DNA of 64,000 nt from Lepas anatifera. Lineage: Eukaryota; Arthropoda; Thecostraca; Lepadidae. Shown here one piece after another: positions 61,872-64,000 of the stretch. Position numbers and translations under genes: made by a program. Below the pieces are notes generated by a model. That model was not told the DNA's origin. It searched no databases and saw only the letters and a list, made by a program, of their open reading frames with translations. The DNA is taken from positions 292,001-356,000 of the forward strand of contig JAOTON010000978.1 of assembly GCA_034440635.1 (NCBI GenBank), read 5' to 3'. Positions within the stretch are counted from its first letter, which is position 1, and every line of letters begins with the position of its first letter.

Positions 61872-63075
61872 TTGAAGATGTTTATCAGAAAAAAACAAAA
61901 CGGACTTCATCCTTTAAAGCTGTCTAAAAAGATACTGAAACAACTCTTAAATGCGTGCACAACCGATTCACCGTTCAGAGGTCCAGATGGTGCACTCTAT
62001 GTTCAAAAGGATAGCGTGGCAATGGGCTCACCATTGGGCCCATTGTTCGCCAACTTTTATATGGCCTATGTTGAAGGCATAGTTCTAAGCAAACCGAACC
62101 TAGCACCCGCATGGTATCTCCGATACGTGGATGACTGCATTTTAGATGTAAAGGATGTTCCGCACCTCCAGAAACTAGTTGAGGAATTTGAGAATAACTC
62201 TGTGCTTCATTTTACATATGATCTAAGCAGGGATAATGTCATACCCTTCCTAGACGTGCTTGTAGAAACTGTTGATAGTGCGTTCAAAACCGGCGTGTAC
62301 CGAAAACCGACAAACAACGGGAGCATTCTTAATGCCGATAGTGAGTGTCCTGAGAGGTATAAAGCTAGTGTCATCAGAGCATTTGTAAAAAGAGCCGAGA
62401 AAACCAGTTCTACTTATCAAAGTATGCACAATGAGTTCGCTAGGCTTAAACAGCTATTGGTCAACAATGGCTTTCGTAACAGAGACATCGATACTGAGAT
62501 CAAACGCCAACTTAGTAAGACAGAAACAGAGACAAACACAACTGACCCCAACGTGATAAAACTGTACTATCGCAACTACATGAACACTGAATTTGCAACC
62601 GATGAGAGAATCCTACAACACATTCTTAAGAAAAACATCAAGTGTAACGACAACAACAAACTCCGCATCACTATCTACTACCAGAACACTAAGACACGAC
62701 ACCTAATCATGCGCAACAATCCTGTCAAGGCAGAGATGTTGAAGCGCACCAACGTAGTGTATGAGTTTAAATGCCCCGACAAAGATTGCAGGCTTCGTGG
62801 ACACAGCTACATTGGTGTTACTTCAACAACTCTGTCAAGGCGTTTAACTATGCATCTCAGGGAGGGTGGAACCCAAACAACACATGACACAACAACACAG
62901 CACAACACTCACACGACAAATTCTAGTCCATAACACTCACATCATCGCTGCCACACCAGACACCAGAAGACTAGCTATATTCGAATCACTCTACATTCAC
63001 GAACAATCACCACACATCAACCTCCAAACAAACACACACATATCTTTGGCACTGTGGGGAGAATGCGTGTCATAA
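61872..63075 (+). pseudogene. Penelope-like element reverse transcriptase plus GIY-YIG endonuclease, frameshifted
   Basis: The main frame (61872-62933) has the reverse transcriptase B motif DSVAMGSPLGPLFANFYM (residues 47-64) and the catalytic YVDD at residues 85-88 (WYLRYVDDCIL), then VIPFLDVLV. The C-terminal part has the Cys pair CPDKDC and the GIY-YIG-type nuclease core (VVYEFKC...HSYIGVTSTTLSRRL). This nuclease nicks the target so that the element can prime its own copying. Near 62866 one base shifts the frame; the end continues as TRQILVHNTHIIAATPDTRR to 63075. Two earlier breaks near 61825 and 61855-61885 separate the fingers region. With three breaks it is inactive, but few changes have accumulated, so it is a rather recent insertion. 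The start at 61872 is not a true start. Confidence 0.9.
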
Positions 63076-63352
63076 TGTGATAAAAGGTAGCAATCGTGCA
63101 ATGTGTAGTGTTAATTGAGCTATGTATCTATCTGTTTTATGACGTTAGTGTAATGGTGTATAAGTGTATAAGTGTCTTTATTATTGTATTCTAATACTGT
63201 GTCTTGGAAATGTTACAGAATTGAAAGCAATAAGTTTAGGAGGAATTTCTTACAGGAGGAACCGTCAATATTGTCGCTTGTTCAAATAATTTGACTTGAT
63301 TGTTTTTCAAAACTTATAGAAAAGTGAAAAACCTAGGAGCACTGTTCTTAAC

Positions 63353-63400
63353 CCAATGATGAGTTAGTTAAAATAAACTCGAAACGCGTCGTAATCAAGT
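63353..63400 (+). ncRNA. Hammerhead-ribozyme-like motif in the 3' part of the Penelope-like element
   Basis: A TGATGAG segment (63357-63363) is followed by a stem able to pair (GAGTT with AACTC) and then CGAAACGCGTC (63380-63390). GAAA, a short self-complementary CGCG and then U-C is the arrangement of the minimal type hammerheads known from Penelope-like elements, which act as dimers. The bases just upstream of TGATGA (CCCAA) do not match the invariant C-U-G-A core or pair well with GTAATC beyond the cut site. The motif is therefore probably degenerate. Confidence 0.45.
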
Positions 63401-63537
63401 GACTTCATATGAGTATCGGAGATTTGATATTTGGACTACCAGTTGAAATTAAAAATATAATTAATAGCATTATCAAACATAAGAAGAAGCTATCAAAAAG
63501 TGAAAATGCCATCTTATTCAATTCAGTGTGTCTTAAA

Positions 63538-63538
<1 letters not shown>

Positions 63539-63616
<78 letters not shown>

Positions 63617-63626
63617 TCTGTCTCTG

Positions 63627-63721
<95 letters not shown>
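63539..63721. repeat. Compound (TA)n-(TCTCTG)n-(TC)n microsatellite
   Basis: TA block 63539-63613, TCTCTG hexamers to about 63646, then TC dinucleotides to 63721. The same hexamer and TC combination occurs at 16614-17127. Confidence 0.97.
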
Positions 63722-63723
<2 letters not shown>

Positions 63724-64000
63724 GTCTGAACGTGAGTGTTTCCGGAGAGGTATTTTGGTCGTTTAGAATGATTTAAACATGGTTTCTCGTGAATCAGTAA
63801 CGCTCAGTCATGTTTAATTAGCACTGTAGTAGTCCAAAGTAGAACGCACGCCATAAAGCATGGTGACTGTTAGTACTATGTTTGTTTCATTATAACGCTG
63901 TGCACTTCTTCATATGAGGTCCTAGAGCGTGAAAGTGCATTTGCATGCTCGTTCCTCTGCGGCCGCTTGTCCGCATGCCGCCATGCATATGCACGTCCGT
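63722..64000. other. Non-coding end of the window
   Basis: Nothing recognised. Confidence 0.4.

Larger units (their letters stand above)
61701..63538 (+). mobile_element. Penelope-like retroelement (5'-truncated)
   Basis: Coding relics start right after the (TA)n tract: in one frame NSLLKPYVPSKF and INSVDEFLDILRTKKPNGIL (61710-61805) with ASIDAE, then the main frame. It ends against a second (TA)n tract at 63539. The element has reverse transcriptase and GIY-YIG parts and a hammerhead-like RNA motif in its 3' non-coding part (63353-63400). No long terminal repeat could be paired within the window. Confidence 0.8.

Overview
The window looks like nuclear DNA of an invertebrate animal, most likely an arthropod; the species cannot be fixed from the sequence. 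The reasons are long AT-leaning stretches without genes, intron-style splice signals, long simple-sequence tracts ((TC)n, (TG)n, (CTG)n, (TA)n), and a dense population of eukaryotic mobile elements: RNase H-bearing and CR1-like LINEs, a Penelope-like element with a GIY-YIG nuclease, hAT elements with 8-bp target duplications, and a TTAA-type element. No bacterial operon, ribosomal RNA or CRISPR array was seen.

Only one clear host gene is present: a minus-strand gene at about 27399-21548 encoding a very long (about 1,950 residues), low-complexity, Ser/Thr/Pro-rich, probably secreted mucin-like or matrix-like protein. Its reading frame is broken once, at a run of five G (26367-26371 on the + strand); one extra base joins the two halves. 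Two weaker plus-strand candidate exons lie at 13195-13349 and 29326-29465. Interestingly, the first needs the same kind of one-base C-run repair.

Layout: 1-1420 3' part of a LINE with an intact RNase H domain; 2.9-3.2 kb small TIR element; 4.5-5.0 kb 26-bp minisatellite; 7.3-7.5 and 8.4-8.8 kb two more minisatellites; 9.46-9.63 kb small hAT MITE; 9.69-11.66 kb a 2-kb non-autonomous hAT element with GAGTC-rich subterminal arrays and an internal long hairpin; 12-21 kb mostly non-coding with GC-rich blocks and a 0.5-kb (TC)n tract; 21.5-27.4 kb the mucin-like gene; 27.8-32.2 kb three hAT MITEs; 36.2-38.8 kb a TIR element with a 9-bp target duplication, a decayed protein-coding relic and a duplicated 3' end; 42.7-44.1 kb a CR1-like LINE remnant; 45.5-45.7 kb a homopolymer block that looks like an assembly artefact; 46-52.9 kb three more LINE relics; 55.9-56.7 kb a (CTG)n-rich tract; 57.4-58.3 kb a TTAA-flanked element loaded with AGGTCA motifs; 58.7-59.0 kb a tandem duplication; 61.7-63.5 kb a Penelope-like element lying between two (TA)n tracts, with a hammerhead-ribozyme-like motif near its 3' end.

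The window is thus a gene-poor, repeat-rich neighbourhood. The mobile elements are individually recognisable from termini and target duplications, which were read by eye; no alignment or database search was run.
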